From positions 62,001-126,000 of the forward strand of contig CAKNEZ010000029.1 in assembly GCA_930367205.1 (NCBI GenBank): a stretch of DNA of 64,000 nucleotides, in the 5' to 3' direction. Both the position numbers and the translations under genes were made by a program. Under the pieces are notes generated by a model. It had not been told where the DNA came from. It did not search any database and saw only the letters and a list, made by a program, of their open reading frames with translations. Shown here piece by piece: positions 34,373 to 46,998 of this stretch (the stretch's first letter is position 1; the number at the start of each line of letters is the position of its first letter). This DNA is from Acanthosoma haemorrhoidale (taxonomy: Eukaryota > Arthropoda > Insecta > Hemiptera > Acanthosomatidae).

Positions 34373-36120
34373 AAATATTGTTTTATTTCCATTTTATATT
34401 CTGCTAAGATTAGTGTTAGTATCCCTTAAAATTTTCAGCTCCGAGTCGTCCTTTTATAGAACAAATTTAAGTTATTAAATATAAAACAACATCCATTGGG
34501 TTCGCCTGAAAAAAAAAAAATTAGACGTACAAAATGTATTGGTAACTTGGATAAAATGCAAATTGCTATCAATTGACTGGATATAAAAAAAAATATAAGG
34601 ATTTCAACTACTATTTTATTTTAATCATTCCTACTAAAATTTATTATCCATTTTTATTATTGTTAGTTGTATCATAATAACCACTTAATTCCTATCATTA
34701 TTTTAGTTTTGTCTTTTAAAAAAAAATTGTGTTCATGCAAATTTGTCCTTTTTTTTTTGTTGCTATTCACGAAATTAATTTTTATGAATGATAATTTAAT
34801 TAGCTTATATTACTTATTCCTTTGATTGAACAAATTTCCAGGGTTATAAATGATAAATTTTGTTTTCTGGGTTATAGAAAAGAGCAACAAAAAAAAAAAA
34901 ATTAGTAGTACATTAAACATAAACTAATCTCTATATAGTTTATGTTTAATGTAGCTAGTTATTTATTGAGTACCTGGTTTGTTTCAAGATCGTTAAATGT
35001 AAACCATTTAGTTGTTTAGTACCATTCCTCCATTGAGAATATAATTAATTATGTATGTGTGGATTTTAAAAATAACTGTTTCAATTAAGTAGCTTTATGA
35101 TTTTTTTTTTAATTTGAATGATACAATAATTACTACTTGCTTATGATATCTTTTCAAAAATATCGAAATCATCGGTGAATCGATTATTACATATAATATC
35201 CAGACCAAAATTTATTAAGACATACTCTGAGAAAATTACTAATCTTTGGTTGTTGTTTTTTTTTTTTTTTTGTTAAACAAAAGAGTAATTATAAAATGCA
35301 TAACGTCTGTCGAGAAAGCGCTCTTGTGCAGAATCCGTAATGACCAGTCGTAAAAATACTGTTATGGCGGATAACCGTTCTTCATCTCGCCATCGTGTCT
35401 TTGGGCATAGAACTGTCTTAAATTTTTTTATTTTTTTTCTAATTTACATGTAAATATCTATGGCCTTTCAATAAGCAAGTTTCAAACTTTCAATGTTAAT
35501 AATAATATGATAGGATATTAAGCTTCACTTGTGTTTACTTAGTTATCTATACCCTTAATTAGTGAAAAAAAAAAAGTATATTTGACTGCCACTTTTGTAA
35601 TTAAATTGTTTCAGCCCTTTCTTCAATAGTACTTTAACAGTTTTTATTGATTTTTTATCAATTAGGATTCTGACGCTGGGAGCGGAAGGGCACAGTTCCC
35701 AAAAAATCCAAAACGACAAAGAGTTTCTCGAAGATGATTTTTATCTCATATAAAATAAACTTGGTTATTTCAAGACTTTTTTTATTATTTTTATCTATCT
35801 ACTTGTCTTTAGTTTCCTAATGGTTTATTTGTGACTTACTTGTATTCTTTTTTTTTTAAATAATAATATTAAGTACTTTCTGAAGTGTATTAGTAAGAAA
35901 AAAATTAATTTATGGCAATGTTAGTTTTTAATTGGTATTTTAGCTTAAGGGGTTTCGTTTTTGTTTTTTTTATGTATTCCTATTAGATTATAGATTGTTT
36001 TTGTCGTTTAATTGTCATAAAAAAAGAAGTTCCTAGATTATAGTTTCATATATTATCATATGATGTTATACTTAATTTCTAAGATCATTTTGTTTTTAGT
36101 TATAATGTATAATAAATAAA
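34373..36120 (+). other. Probable 3' UTR and unique downstream sequence
   Basis: AT-rich, without a repeat partner in the window and without transposon frames. AATAAATAAA at about 36110 could be the distal polyadenylation signal of the gene ending at 34372. A second acceptor-like site (ATCAATTAG, 35666) followed by a short frame and AATAAA near 35752 is an alternative last exon, weakly supported. Confidence 0.35.
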
Positions 36121-36257
36121 TGGTGTTCGTGAAAATTTATGCATTTATTTTTGTTCCTAGGCACGATATTAATTAATTTCATTTACAAACAATTGAGTTT
36201 AATACAATTATTAAAACAACAATAAGATAATTAAGTACAGCTTACTCATTACTCCCT

Positions 36258-37090
36258 TCTTTTTTTCTTCATAGCCCTTTTAAATTTACAGATAATTATA
36301 GATCCTCAGGCGAATCTATTTACAAATTATTTTTGTATTTCCTGTAGCGTCGCTACATTATATACAGGTTTTGCTATAAAAATTATATAATGATATACAT
36401 TATACGTGACTGGACTAAACTGACTAATAAAGGTGATGGGGCTCACCTTTTTGATCAACCTTAACACTAACTTACATACTAATTTTTAACCTAGTTTTTC
36501 CCCGACAGTCTGTTGCCTTCGATGCGAGAGGGGTGGTGGGGCCATAGTGTTAAACACTGGTGTTGGTCAGGTGCTGCAACGAGTCAAAAAGCATGATGTG
36601 TCTCCGGCGGATGAACTCACCCACCGATGGCACACCAAGCAACGGGTGCAGCTCAGCGTTCTTCAACCTCTCGAAAGAGGTATGTCGGACCACTTTTCGC
36701 ATGATCCCATTCTGGAAATGTTGGAGACATTTGGCTGTATTGTCAGTAAAGTGGGTAAATAGCGGGGCACCGTACAGCAGAGCTGGCCGGAGGACACATT
36801 TATAGATCGTCAGTTTGAGACAAAGCGACAGGTTAGGTGAAGTTAGCAAGTGCGATAGCCGGTAAGACCTGTGTCGTACATTTTCTATTTTATTACTAAA
36901 ATGAGTAGAGAAATGGAGATGCCTATCCATTTTCATACCCAGATAGTGCATTTAGAAAGCTGGCGAGTTCTCTTGCCCTCCTATACTATACAATTTTGGC
37001 AAGGATTTTTTCCCCTTTTGGAGGGAGAAGATTACGCAGTCGGTCTTCCCGGCGTTTACACTGATGGTTAGCATGCCCAGTCTGTCACTG
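36258..37090 (-). mobile_element. Jockey-like element 3' part
   Basis: Minus strand. A 133-codon frame (36951-36550) is the RT thumb and C-terminus: YLGMKMDRHLHFS, LRPALLYGAPLF, VGEFIRRRHIMLFDSLQHL. Next come the 3' UTR with the palindrome GGTGAGCCCCATCACC (about 36430) and an A-rich tail at 36258. Upstream to 37090 the RT continues in broken frames. Closely related to 53640-55168 and 27093-27625. Confidence 0.85.
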
Positions 37091-37530
37091 ATAACGTAAT
37101 AACGTAACGTAACGAGTAATAACTCCCACTCATGGATTCAAGTTAAGAAATAATAAATTGTTTTCTGGAGTATGAGAAGGTAGGAATATACTATAAATAA
37201 ATAAATATTAAAATTACCTGATTAGTTTATAAAGAGTAAAATAAAGTGGAAATGTGGTAAGTGTACACAATCCTGTATGGTAGTGCCACTTGTCCAAGGA
37301 TATACGTATTCAAATAAAAAATTTTCTATCTCTCTACAATATAGTTACAAAAAAAAAAATCGAATACTCGGGTCATTTTTAGTTTCTAAAATCATGTAAA
37401 TGATACAACATCGACTGTGCAAACCGAGACAAACAAAATTAATCATTAAAAGCAACAATCAATAAAACCTGTATAAAAATTGTATTATACTATAAAAAAT
37501 TAAATACATAGATTGAAAAAACACAATAAT
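37091..37530. other. Unassigned AT-rich stretch
   Basis: No coding frame, repeat partner or structured element seen. Confidence 0.4.
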
Positions 37531-37531
37531 A

Positions 37532-39545
37532 CTGTCGGGTCAAGATTGTCGAATATCCCCAGAGAGGACGCTCACCGCGGGCTAGGGTCACTACAACCTC
37601 TTAGCCTCTTAGCCGTCCGGCGAGCGCCAAGAAAGAGATAAAGCGGGCGGACCTGTAGTCTTTCACCCTGGCTGGTGGCCTAGTCGGTGGGCAGCTTAAT
37701 TCATTTTAACTGACTCCATAAGATCTTAGAAGGTGTGCCCCGGCAGTCCACTATGTTCAGGAGAAGAGGAACAGGGTAGGTTTATAGGTAGTTTATGTGG
37801 TCTTGGATTGACCACGAATTCACACTCGGTATCTGAGGGTAGGCGAAACCCGTCCGGATCCCAAAGGCGAGTGTGAACCGGAAAGAAGCAGACAGGATTG
37901 CCGTAAGAGACGCTACTAGGTAACGTTAGTAGGACCCAGGTGGTCGTCGACCGCAAGGAAGAAATCTCTTCCAAGGAGGTGCTAGTTTTAGCGAGACGAA
38001 GGCAGAGAATCCCATTAGGAAAGTGTGGGGTCTGACAAGGCCGGACTAAAAAAACATAGCGAGGTTAGGAAGAGATATGCAGAGGTAGTTAAATGAGAAG
38101 GCCATGGTTTCAGTAGAGCAGCAAGCGCCAGTTCAGAGAGAGAAAGAGAGAGAGAGAGAAGTGTTCTAGGTCCCGGTTCAGTTAGTTCTATCTTCCGCCC
38201 TAAGGAGTTCGGTTATATAGGCAGGCCAGTCGTGGTGGGGATGGCTCCCCACTTGCAGCTGTTTCTCCCCCCTATCCGACTGACGTCATAACATTTATTA
38301 TAAACATATGGAAACATAGATAGATATTTTCTGGTCCGAGAAGAGGGTAACTTCTAATTATTCGTAACTAAGAGGTGGCCAAAACAAATACATTAATCCT
38401 ATGGCATAAAACAATTAAAACCTGTAAAATGGTTCCTATGAAACAGGCGGTTAAAAGAGATTGGTTAATTGCACGTATCTCTACCACTGCCTTTATTTAG
38501 TAGGTATAGAGGGGGTGAGTTTCGAACATTTATTTGAAATCATTACTGTTAAATAAACTATATTACCATAGAGACGGAAGAATCGCTATTCAACTGGACA
38601 CGAGGTTGAAGTTACTTGCAACTTTACCGATACTTTCCAAATTGGATTCCCTCCCCTCCGAAGAAATTTCAGAGCAAAATCAGTTTCATCTAAAGAATAG
38701 AATAGAACTTGTAGTGCAAAAACAGGAGTCAGAACTTGTGTCAACAACATTGTAGCAAATCAACAAGGACGAGGCAATTCCATCTAATAATTTTTTTGTT
38801 GTTTTTTGCTTGTGACAAACTGTCTTCAGGCCCAGTACTAGACAAACATGGCAGTACACAAAGAGTACTGATTTCGCAAGCCCATGGATCGCTGAGTTCT
38901 CAGCGATGTTTTCAATTGTGGATCCTTCAATGGTCTGTACTTATAACAATTTTATAGCGCAGGATCTGTTTGGGGTTTGTTGTCGAATTTAAATTCAATT
39001 AAAACCCAGACCTTCATTGATCATTTAAAATAAAATGGGACATGCAATATTAAGGGATGTGTGTATTTAAAATAAAATGGGACATGCAATATTAAGGGAT
39101 GTGTGTATTTAAAATAAAATGGGACATGCAATATTAAGAGATGTGTGTATTTTGTCCACTTGTAGAGAGTTAAAACTGAAGTTTGTTCATTTTCATTGAA
39201 TTAAATTAAATTACCTGGCTTATCAGAGCTTTTAAGGAAACTTCAATTCGTTTACTTCTCTCTGTTTAAATTAAATTTCGTCCCAAAACAAACCCCGATT
39301 GTTATAACTTTAAAAAATAAATTGTCTGTGACTCTACAAGAGAAATGAGCAAGGGACACTTAGCAGACAATATCATTAATTTTAATGGATAATGATTCAT
39401 TTGAATTCATTTAATTGGGCATCAGAAACCAAAACAGATTTTTTAAAACTAAACCTAACTTTTTACACAACATTTGCTTAATAACTAGTTATTCTAGTCG
39501 GACTGATCAGTATTAATATTGTTAGAAGGTACCTTCATATTTGAT
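37532..39545. repeat. Dispersed repeat D, copy 2, with possible LTR start
   Basis: From 37810 onward it matches 24942-26540; the 5' part begins TGTCGGGTC at 37532, and the inverted copy at 55245-55770 ends at the same motif. The shared terminus starting with TG, a TATATAG box (about 38213) and no coding frames suggest a solo LTR or non-autonomous element. The other end cannot be placed. The 42 bp unit is repeated three times (39024-39150) and the 129 bp unit occurs once. Confidence 0.65.
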
Positions 39546-40167
39546 TGTTCTGTTGTTGATCTTGAAGTGGGTTGGAAATGACTCTTGAGTCCGAAGGTCT
39601 TGCTGTTATCGAATCCTTGCATTGTCGATGTTTACTTCTGATGCGGGGTGGTTTGATGTGTGAGTCACTGTCACGAGGAAACTGGGGAGGCATCTCGGTG
39701 GTTCACTCCGGCTTTACTTGAGTGACTTTACCGAACCTTTGTTACTTTTATAAAAATTTAGCATTTGATTGACTTTAAACTTTAACTTTTGGAGCTGAGA
39801 CGATGTGTGATCCCTCTTTCAAGGCTGGGAGAGAACTTCGAATTGTTACAATAAGTCAATTGTTACCCACGCAATTTCCTAAAATATTTAGTGTACGCTA
39901 CACCCTGGCCGAACGCCCCCCCCTCTTGTAATTTCTATATTTGTCAATCTACTGGTCAGAAGATTTTGTTTTTCTATTTTAATGGTGAGTACATGTACAT
40001 TAATAAAACAAACATATATATATTTTTTAATACCAAGGTAAGCATAACAAAAATATCGCTTGAAGTTTATTGCAATTATGTCATAAAAAACAGTTCAAAC
40101 GTTAAATTATTAAATTAAACCTTACTGTACACATATTTATGAATTTAATAAATTCAAATTCTTGACT
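39546..40167. other. Unassigned stretch
   Basis: Moderate GC at first (39550-39850), then AT-rich. No frame or repeat partner recognised. Confidence 0.4.
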
Positions 40168-40392
40168 CTTCGCAATGTTTCATATTTTGACAAAGCGGTT
40201 TCAAACAGTCAACTCAGTGCTTTAATACTCAACTTAAATGATATTATGGAATTAGTAAAAATTCATACAACCAGAAACATTCTTTAATTTTTACATTTGC
40301 ATTCTATATTTCATTGAAATTGACTTTTAAAGAACTGATGATGGCTTTTTGACCGTTTAAAGCGGTTTGCCGAAATATGAAACATTGCGGAG
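40168..40392. mobile_element. Small MITE with about 40 bp inverted ends
   Basis: CTCTTCGCAATGTTTCATAT at the left and, reversed, CTCTCCGCAATGTTTCATAT at the right; the arms continue imperfectly through CAAAGCGGTTT and GGCAAACCGCTTT for about 40 bp. The interior is AT-rich and non-coding. Similarity of the flanks just outside is weak, so the exact ends and target duplication are uncertain. Confidence 0.7.
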
Positions 40393-42011
40393 AGAGGGGA
40401 AGTTTGATTTCATAAATTTATAACACCGCCGTTACCACGTCGTCGATCTTTTTTTCCGAGATGGGTCCATAACAACCGACAACAGCCGAGTTTTTTTATT
40501 CATGAACACGAACCAGTAGTAAAAAATCGAGTAAGTAAGCATTTTTTTTATTGATGAAAAAAACATCTAGTGAAAAATCAGCAAACTTTTGTGATATTAA
40601 TAGAATGATTATTTTTTAGAAGACTTTTCCAGGATTTATTCGTAAAAACGAGGTTATTCTTTGTTCAATCTTTTTCAAGTCCTCCGTCTACAGAATATTA
40701 ATTGGAATTTCAGAAAAGTAGCACTGATATTCAGAAATTTTAGGCATTTTTTGACAAACGCCTCTGGTTCTGGATAAAGAAAAGTGATTTTTGACTTAAC
40801 TGGTTGTCAATGTACGTTCGAGCCAATACTTCACTCCACCCTATTTCATCAGGTCATATATTCGTAATATTTATGAACTCGAAATGAAAACTTTGTCGTT
40901 CAGTACGCTTTTTCCAAAAGTTCTCAAATATAGCCTAAATATATGCAAGCCTTAATGTTAGAGAAGACTACTGTAGCGACCTCCTCGACTTCGAATTAGT
41001 TCACATTAAATGATTTTAATATAAACTTTATGTATACATGTAACATGTTAAAACATATTACACGAAAAAATTCGAGTTGAGCTCTTTTCGAAAATAGCGA
41101 TATTCGCAACTTTCACTTAACCCCCCCCCCCCCCCGTTTCACTTATTGCATTCAACTCATTTGTGTTTTTTTGTTTTGATATTAGACACATATGTACATC
41201 GGCCCATTATTATTCATAAGCAAATCCAAAAATTAGCATTATATAGTATTTCTATATAGTTTTATTTTTTTGTCAGTTGTACTTCTTGTTTGTTATTCTT
41301 AGGGGACAATGCCCCAGAATAAACCTTAAAGTTACAGCTCAGGAGATATGAAAGGTGGTGGATACGATAAAAATACTAAGCTATAAATATTTTCAAACAT
41401 ATCCCAGAAAATATTTAAGAAGACCGGAAAGTATCTCTTTGTCATTGATTTTCCTCCAATAGATTTATTTCATTCCTGGGTCATTCTCATAGAAAGGCCA
41501 ATCATTGTCTTCTCACCGTCACGTTACGTATATTTGTATGAGTAGTAGAGTTATTGTTAACAACAGTAATGAGTTCATTATAATGATTTGAGGAAAAAAA
41601 AGAATTAAACTGGAATTTTTTATTCCCTCACTTTTATTATTTTGAAAATTATTTGAGCACAGTGGTTAGTTTTTTTGGTTTCAGTATTATGAGAGCTGAT
41701 AATTAAAGGTTATAGGATTCCAAAATTCCAGTTTCAAAGGTATCCTAAAACTATAGATAGTGTTTTATGTAAAAGTTTGTTTTAGTCACTTATAAGGCAG
41801 TAGTTTAAGTTCCAGGGGAGACTTTTGTCGTTCATTCTTTCAACAAGGTAAGTAGTAACTATTTTAGTTTCTTTAGCCATATATACATTCATTTTAGATA
41901 CATATATAGATATGGATAGATTTATAATTTCTGATTCGTGTATAATTTATATAGTTATTTTTAAAAAACAGCAGTTCATTCCTTCCTTCTTTCCAATGAA
42001 GGGACCAACAA
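40393..42011. other. Unassigned stretch with poly(C) tract
   Basis: No gene or repeat partner recognised. A run of about 17 C lies near 41122-41138. Confidence 0.4.
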
Positions 42012-42790
42012 GTGTTCCTTAAATTTCTGAAAACATCATTAGGACCACACGAAGGTAAAATACACTTTTCCAAAAGTTATGTTACAAAGTACCAAAGGAA
42101 CCCACACACGAGGCTAAAAAGACAAGAACTAAACAGACGCTTTGGACAACTGTACAGACTACTTCGAAGGACATCTCATCTCTCAATAGAAAATAAAGTA
42201 CTAATCTACAAAGTTATACCTAAGCCAATCTGGACATACGGAATAGAGCTATGGGGGACAGCAAAAAAATCGAACATTCAGCGCATCCAATCCTTTCAAT
42301 CAAAAGTCCTGAGAACAATAGTAAATGCCACTTATTACGTCAGAAACAAAACTCTTCATTATGATCTGAATATACCTTTCATTCTCGAACTCATCCCTTC
42401 CAAGCTCATGAAATTCCATAGTAGCCACCCTAATCCCTTGCACAGTCATTGCACTGCTCCACTCATCCCTATAATCCTCCTCGGAGACGGAAACGGCAGT
42501 GGCCTCGTGGCCTGCTATAAATACGTGGCAGTGGGAGTCCTAGCAATGGCATTGTCTCTCCGATCATGTCCTTAGCGCCTGTGGCTCTTGGTCAGCCTCC
42601 ACTGGCTCGTATCCAATGGCACGGCTGACGGAGGAGCGTGGGGGACTTCACAAGACTCCACTTCCTCTTTCGCATGCGAGGTGACAACCATGTGGACTTG
42701 GGGGGCCTCTGGGCTGTTTGTATATATAGTATGAATGAGATCATTTATCACAATTACTTATTGCCTAACAAGGCAGATTGTAATTTTATT
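42012..42790 (+). mobile_element. Jockey-clade RT C-terminal fragment, second family
   Basis: The frame 42012-42575 carries RLLRRTSHLSIENKVLIYK, PIWTYGIELWGTAKKSNIQ, FQSKVLRTIVNATYYV and LNIPFILE, the standard C-terminal tail of Jockey-type RTs. The reading shifts to unrelated residues after about codon 135. The 3' UTR follows to a terminal motif ACTTATTGCCTAACAAGGCAG at about 42755 and ATAATAAAAG. No RT palm is present: strongly 5' truncated. Distinct from the 53640 family. Confidence 0.8.
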
Positions 42791-43395
42791 ATAATAAAAG
42801 TTGTTTCTGCTCTACAAAGTACCAAGCAAAGATAATTGTTTTTCATTTATTGTTTTATTAAAAATATATCAATTTATCTAGCATAACGTTAAATTCACCA
42901 TTCAAGAAATAAGCATGGATCTTCGAGTATAATATACTTAGTATATATTTGGATATTAACCAAAGATTAATCTGAAGGCTTTTTAGAAGAATAACTGTAA
43001 GGTAATGTATGAATAATTGTGAAGAACTGTAATTTGGTCCTTTCCGGAAGAATGGTCTGTATACGAAGCAGTATATAATTAGTGATTGGCTAATATATAT
43101 TAATAAAATATAAATAACAGTAGTTGCCAGGCAACTGTTTGACGAACAAGCCAAGGAGGCCTCAGTTACACAGGCATAGTTCTAGCCAACACCGTTAGGT
43201 AGCGATAAACGCAACTGTAGGTGAGGTTTCGTACAATTTATTTCTCAAGGCACACATATTTAAAAAAATAAAAATGGAGAAAACGATTAAATTTTATTTG
43301 AATATATTTTTTTAATTATTAATTATGTAATTACATATACTGAATGAGTGAGTGAATGATGAATTGTAAATATGGTATGAATGATATTATATATT

Positions 43396-43443
43396 AATTA
43401 CTTATTGCCTAGCAAGGCAGATTGTAATTTCAGCACAATAAAG
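43396..43443 (+). repeat. Second copy of the Jockey-type 3' terminal motif
   Basis: TTACTTATTGCCTAGCAAGG and the following CAGATTGTAATTTCAGCACA match the 3' end at 42752-42790 and, reversed, 46307-46346. The upstream sequence is unrelated AT-rich DNA. Probably a very short 5'-truncated insertion or a SINE sharing the LINE tail. Otherwise 42791-43875 shows nothing I can assign. Confidence 0.65.
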
Positions 43444-43875
43444 GAATTATCAAAAAATTATTCAAATAAATTATATGCCACCTGGATATCATAGGAAGTT
43501 TTCCCTTCGTAGCTAGAATTTCCATTAGAATCCTTACTCTTGATCCGTGAATTAATGGTATATTGTCATATTTTGGACTTGTTGTGGACACGTATAGATA
43601 AACGATAATTATATGTTCTGGACGATTACGTCCAAACTGTGTCTGTTTGGCTAAATTATAGTATTTATTATCGTTCGAGATAATTTCAATCGGCTTTTCT
43701 TTTTTTTTTTTGGAAAAGGCAATTCTCACTTATCAAAAGGGTTAAAAAAAAAAAACCAGTAATATTTTCGCTTTACTATTTATAAATATACTCCTATATA
43801 TCACAATACACCTCTTCTTATTAACTTATTTATATCACCTCAACCATTTAAACCTTCATACAATATTTATTATTA

Positions 43876-44595
43876 TAGTGGAATCCCCATTATTCGTATT
43901 TCCGGCTAATTCGTACAAATTTGCCGGTCCCTAGAGCAAATCCCGGTAAGTGGTATAAAAACAATACATTTCAGTCCCCTCGGTAATCCGTATTACTTTT
44001 ATGCTCGAGATCACTTAAAATGCCTTATAATACGTATTTCCAGCTTAAAACCCTCGATAATTCGTACTGTTTCAAGAAAGGGAAAGAGGACTGTGAGAGA
44101 CCAGAGAGCAGAATGACTGTGAGATAAATGTTTTCTATGAAATCCCATATGTAATTCGTACTATTTTTACTGAAAGGAAATAAGGAGAGGAGAGAGGAAA
44201 AGTTTTAGGAATTGTACTAAGCTTTTCTTTCGTTTCTACAGTTCAGTCTCATTTTCGTTATCGTTGTGACACGTTACCATGCCTTTGAAAAAAGTTAGCC
44301 TCTCTATTAAAGAGAATATGAAAGAGAACGCAAGGATTGAGTCAAAAAAAAATTACGGTTTTTTTTCCGTGTAAATGATTGGTGTATATTTAATCTAGAA
44401 GATAAGTATGTACATATTTCTTAATGCATGCATTATTGTTTAGTTTAGTACTAAGCAGTGTTTATTGCATAGTTTTTATCCTTACTACATTGTACATACA
44501 TGTTTGCATTAATACGTTTTTTAAATTTTGTAATCCCGATAATGCGTACCAAACTGTCAGTCCCTTGACAATACGGATTATCGGGATTTCTACTG
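43876..44595. mobile_element. pogo/Tigger-like non-autonomous DNA transposon
   Basis: 720 bp with inverted ends (TAGTGGAATCCCCATTATTC and, reversed from the right, CAGTAGAAATCCCGATAATC) flanked by TA on both sides, as expected for the Tc1/mariner-pogo group. Internally, TAATTCGTAC/GGTACGCATTATCGGG subterminal repeats occur. A short frame at 44280 starts MPLKKVSLSIKENMKENARI, reminiscent of a Tigger transposase N-terminus, and stops after about 31 codons. No catalytic domain, so it depends on a transposase elsewhere. Confidence 0.85.
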
Positions 44596-45059
44596 TATTA
44601 AGCTTATCTATTGATTAGTTAAAACCGGGACCAAACACTACGCAGACTTTCATAGCTACAAAGTTTATTATATTATACATTAACATGAGTGGCTTATGTA
44701 GCCTTTGAATAATGAGGAAAATTGATCTTATAAATTAAACACTAACATGTTAATTATTCTTAGTAATGGTCTCAAAAAAAAACATCAACTCATACACAGA
44801 CATCTACAACATCTTCCTTTCTCCACGGCGTCTTCGTCTCGAGTCCTCCCTCTTTTTACCCACTCCTACCACGCTTGCTCACCATCAACGCTCCTTTTGG
44901 CAACCTTCTGAAACTCATTCAAGAGGCAATCCTCTGATACACCTCGATATATATTTAAAATAAACAAAATACAGTTCAGTAACGAACTAAACTCCTATTC
45001 GTCACATTGACTTCGATACAGCTTCTCTTGTCCATTAATGTTTGACACTTGTTAGGCTT
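44596..45059. other. Unassigned stretch
   Basis: No supported gene. A 65-codon frame at 44766-44963 has no recognisable features. Confidence 0.35.
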
Positions 45060-45500
45060 TCATCTGAACAAAAGGCTTAGTTCTAGAAAGCATAACAGAC
45101 GAGAATTAAACAGAAAATCACTAAAACCAATTTGAACTTATGGACTAGTTTTGAAGAACTTCCAAATTTCCGAACATCAAATGGACAAACATTCCAATCC
45201 GAATACCTCACAACTATAGTCAACATTCCCTTCAACATTACAAGCTTATATCTCTTCACATTAATCTTCATGTGCCAACTGTACTTGAACTTACAAAATC
45301 AAGATTTTCCAAATTTCACGAAAAGCTATCCACCCAACCTCAGTAGCACTCGTCCTTACATCCCTCCTCGACGCCAATTGTGATCTACTGTAGTAGGTAA
45401 GTATGTAATAATTCTCTACAGAGACCGCCCATGTCATGAGCGTCTGCGGCTCTCTTGCCCTGGGTCCCCTATTATGAATTTTGGTGTGAATGAGAAATGT
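45060..45500 (+). mobile_element. Very degenerate Jockey-like RT fragment
   Basis: Around 45100 the translation LNRKSLKPI-stop-TYG aligns with the KPIWTYG block of Jockey RTs, and IQLQ/HPNLS-like remnants follow near 45330. Several stops. Old relic. Confidence 0.5.
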
Positions 45501-45712
45501 TTATTGTAAATAAGCTTGAATGAATTCTTACATTCTTATTAGCAATATAATTAAAGCAAATGTAGTTTTTCATATAAAGCTGTTTATTTGAAAAAAAATA
45601 ACATTTTAACTATTTATAGAATAAAGATAAGGGTATTTTGGATTATGAACCAACCGTTACATGCTAACAAATGTTATTATGTGTAGTTTTAAATCTCAAT
45701 TTTTCGATACGT

Positions 45713-45960
45713 ACCTATCGACCATAGTACAACTTGACTACTTGTAACTGAATACCTGGTGAATGGTGAGTACGCCCATTGACCCGCCAAGGTAGAATCA
45801 ACGTGACGTTTAGGGTACGGCTGAAACGTAAAATCGCGTTGGGTCGTACGGGGCTCTTGAATAAATTATCTGGCAATGGTTGAATAATTTCTGAGGATCT
45901 AGCTAATGCTGCAGTCGGGGTCATCGCTGTGATTCCACAGAGTGAATTGTGCCCGCCCAC
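45713..45960 (-). CDS. Unidentified short frame, possible exon
   Basis: A 81-codon frame of higher GC than its surroundings (SSEIIQPLPDNLFKSPV, LNVTLILPWRVNG) ends at TAG immediately before GTACGT, a possible donor (45713). No similarity to the mobile elements here and no recognised motif. Could be chance; weak. Confidence 0.2.
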
Positions 45961-46044
45961 AATTGTATATAGTATTAGTAGTATTTTAGTTGTAGTTTAT
46001 CGCCGCTCTGGAGTCTGGTAGCTATATGTAAGCCAACAAACATA

Positions 46045-46045
46045 A

Positions 46046-46084
<39 letters not shown>

Positions 46085-46212
46085 ACTCACTCTCTCTCTC
46101 TCTCTCACTCTCTCTCTCTCTCTCTCACTAACTCTCTCACTCACTCTCTCTCTCACTCACCTTCTCTCTCACTCAACCTCTCTCTCAGTCTCTCTCTTTC
46201 TCTCTCTCAAAC
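46045..46212. repeat. Long CT microsatellite
   Basis: About 165 bp of (CT)n with CACTCA and CTTT interruptions. Confidence 0.95.
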
Positions 46213-46306
46213 ATTATTTTTTGGATTTATTTTGAATTGGCCCGAGTCATTAAATCGTAAATTGCTACCAAGAAATGTTTTCAGAAACGATATATAATAT
46301 TCTTTA

Positions 46307-46346
46307 CTGTGCTAAAATTACAATCTGCCTTATTAGGCAATAAGTC
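46307..46346 (-). repeat. Third copy of the Jockey-type 3' terminal motif
   Basis: GTGCTAAAATTACAATCTGC followed by CTTATTAGGCAATAAGT is the reverse of the motif at 42752 and 43396; it abuts the start of the right U1 repeat block. Confidence 0.7.
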
Positions 46347-46998
46347 CCGATGCTCTGTCCGATGTTATATCTGTCTATACGATACGCGGTGTGCTTCCCT
46401 TCCAGTTTTTTATATATTTAGTTACTTCTAGACATAATTATCCAAATATTTAATTAAAGTAGAGCCCAGAAAAAAACTAAACTATCCGATTTTGAATTTT
46501 CCTCATTGTACCAAAAACATTGATCAATCAATCAATCAATCAGTTTTCACGGAAACGTTGGGCTAGGTATGACAACGTAGTATTGAGATGATGAGATACA
46601 ATGATCATCTCATTGTGAAGGATTTTCTCTTCCTCGGAGAGGGGGAAGGGGAAAAATTATGAGTCTCGTCATCAATGTCAGTCAATCAGTTAGTTCATCA
46701 GGTAGGGAGGGGGTAGTAGAGTAGTAGTAACTAGGTAGAGAGAGAGAAAGAGGTAAGACGACGACGACGGGACGGAGTCTGAAGCTGTTGTTGTATTTTT
46801 TATTAGACAGACGGTGGTGATGATTGATTATCTGTCTGTAAGTCAACAAACCAGGTGTGGGGTCATGAAAAGCTTTCACTAAGTACAAACAACAGGAAGC
46901 GTACATCCAGAAGGAGACCCTATAGGTAGTTCCACAGTAGAGGTAAGTCTCCTCTGTACACCTTCCCTTATATTAATTGTCTGTGGTGAAATTATAAT

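Noticed and set aside
35666..35737. Possible alternative last exon
   Set aside because: Two frames are open equally and no donor link is supported; kept only as a note in the 3' UTR entry.
41122..41138. Poly(C) tract as an element terminus
   Set aside because: No associated repeat or target duplication.
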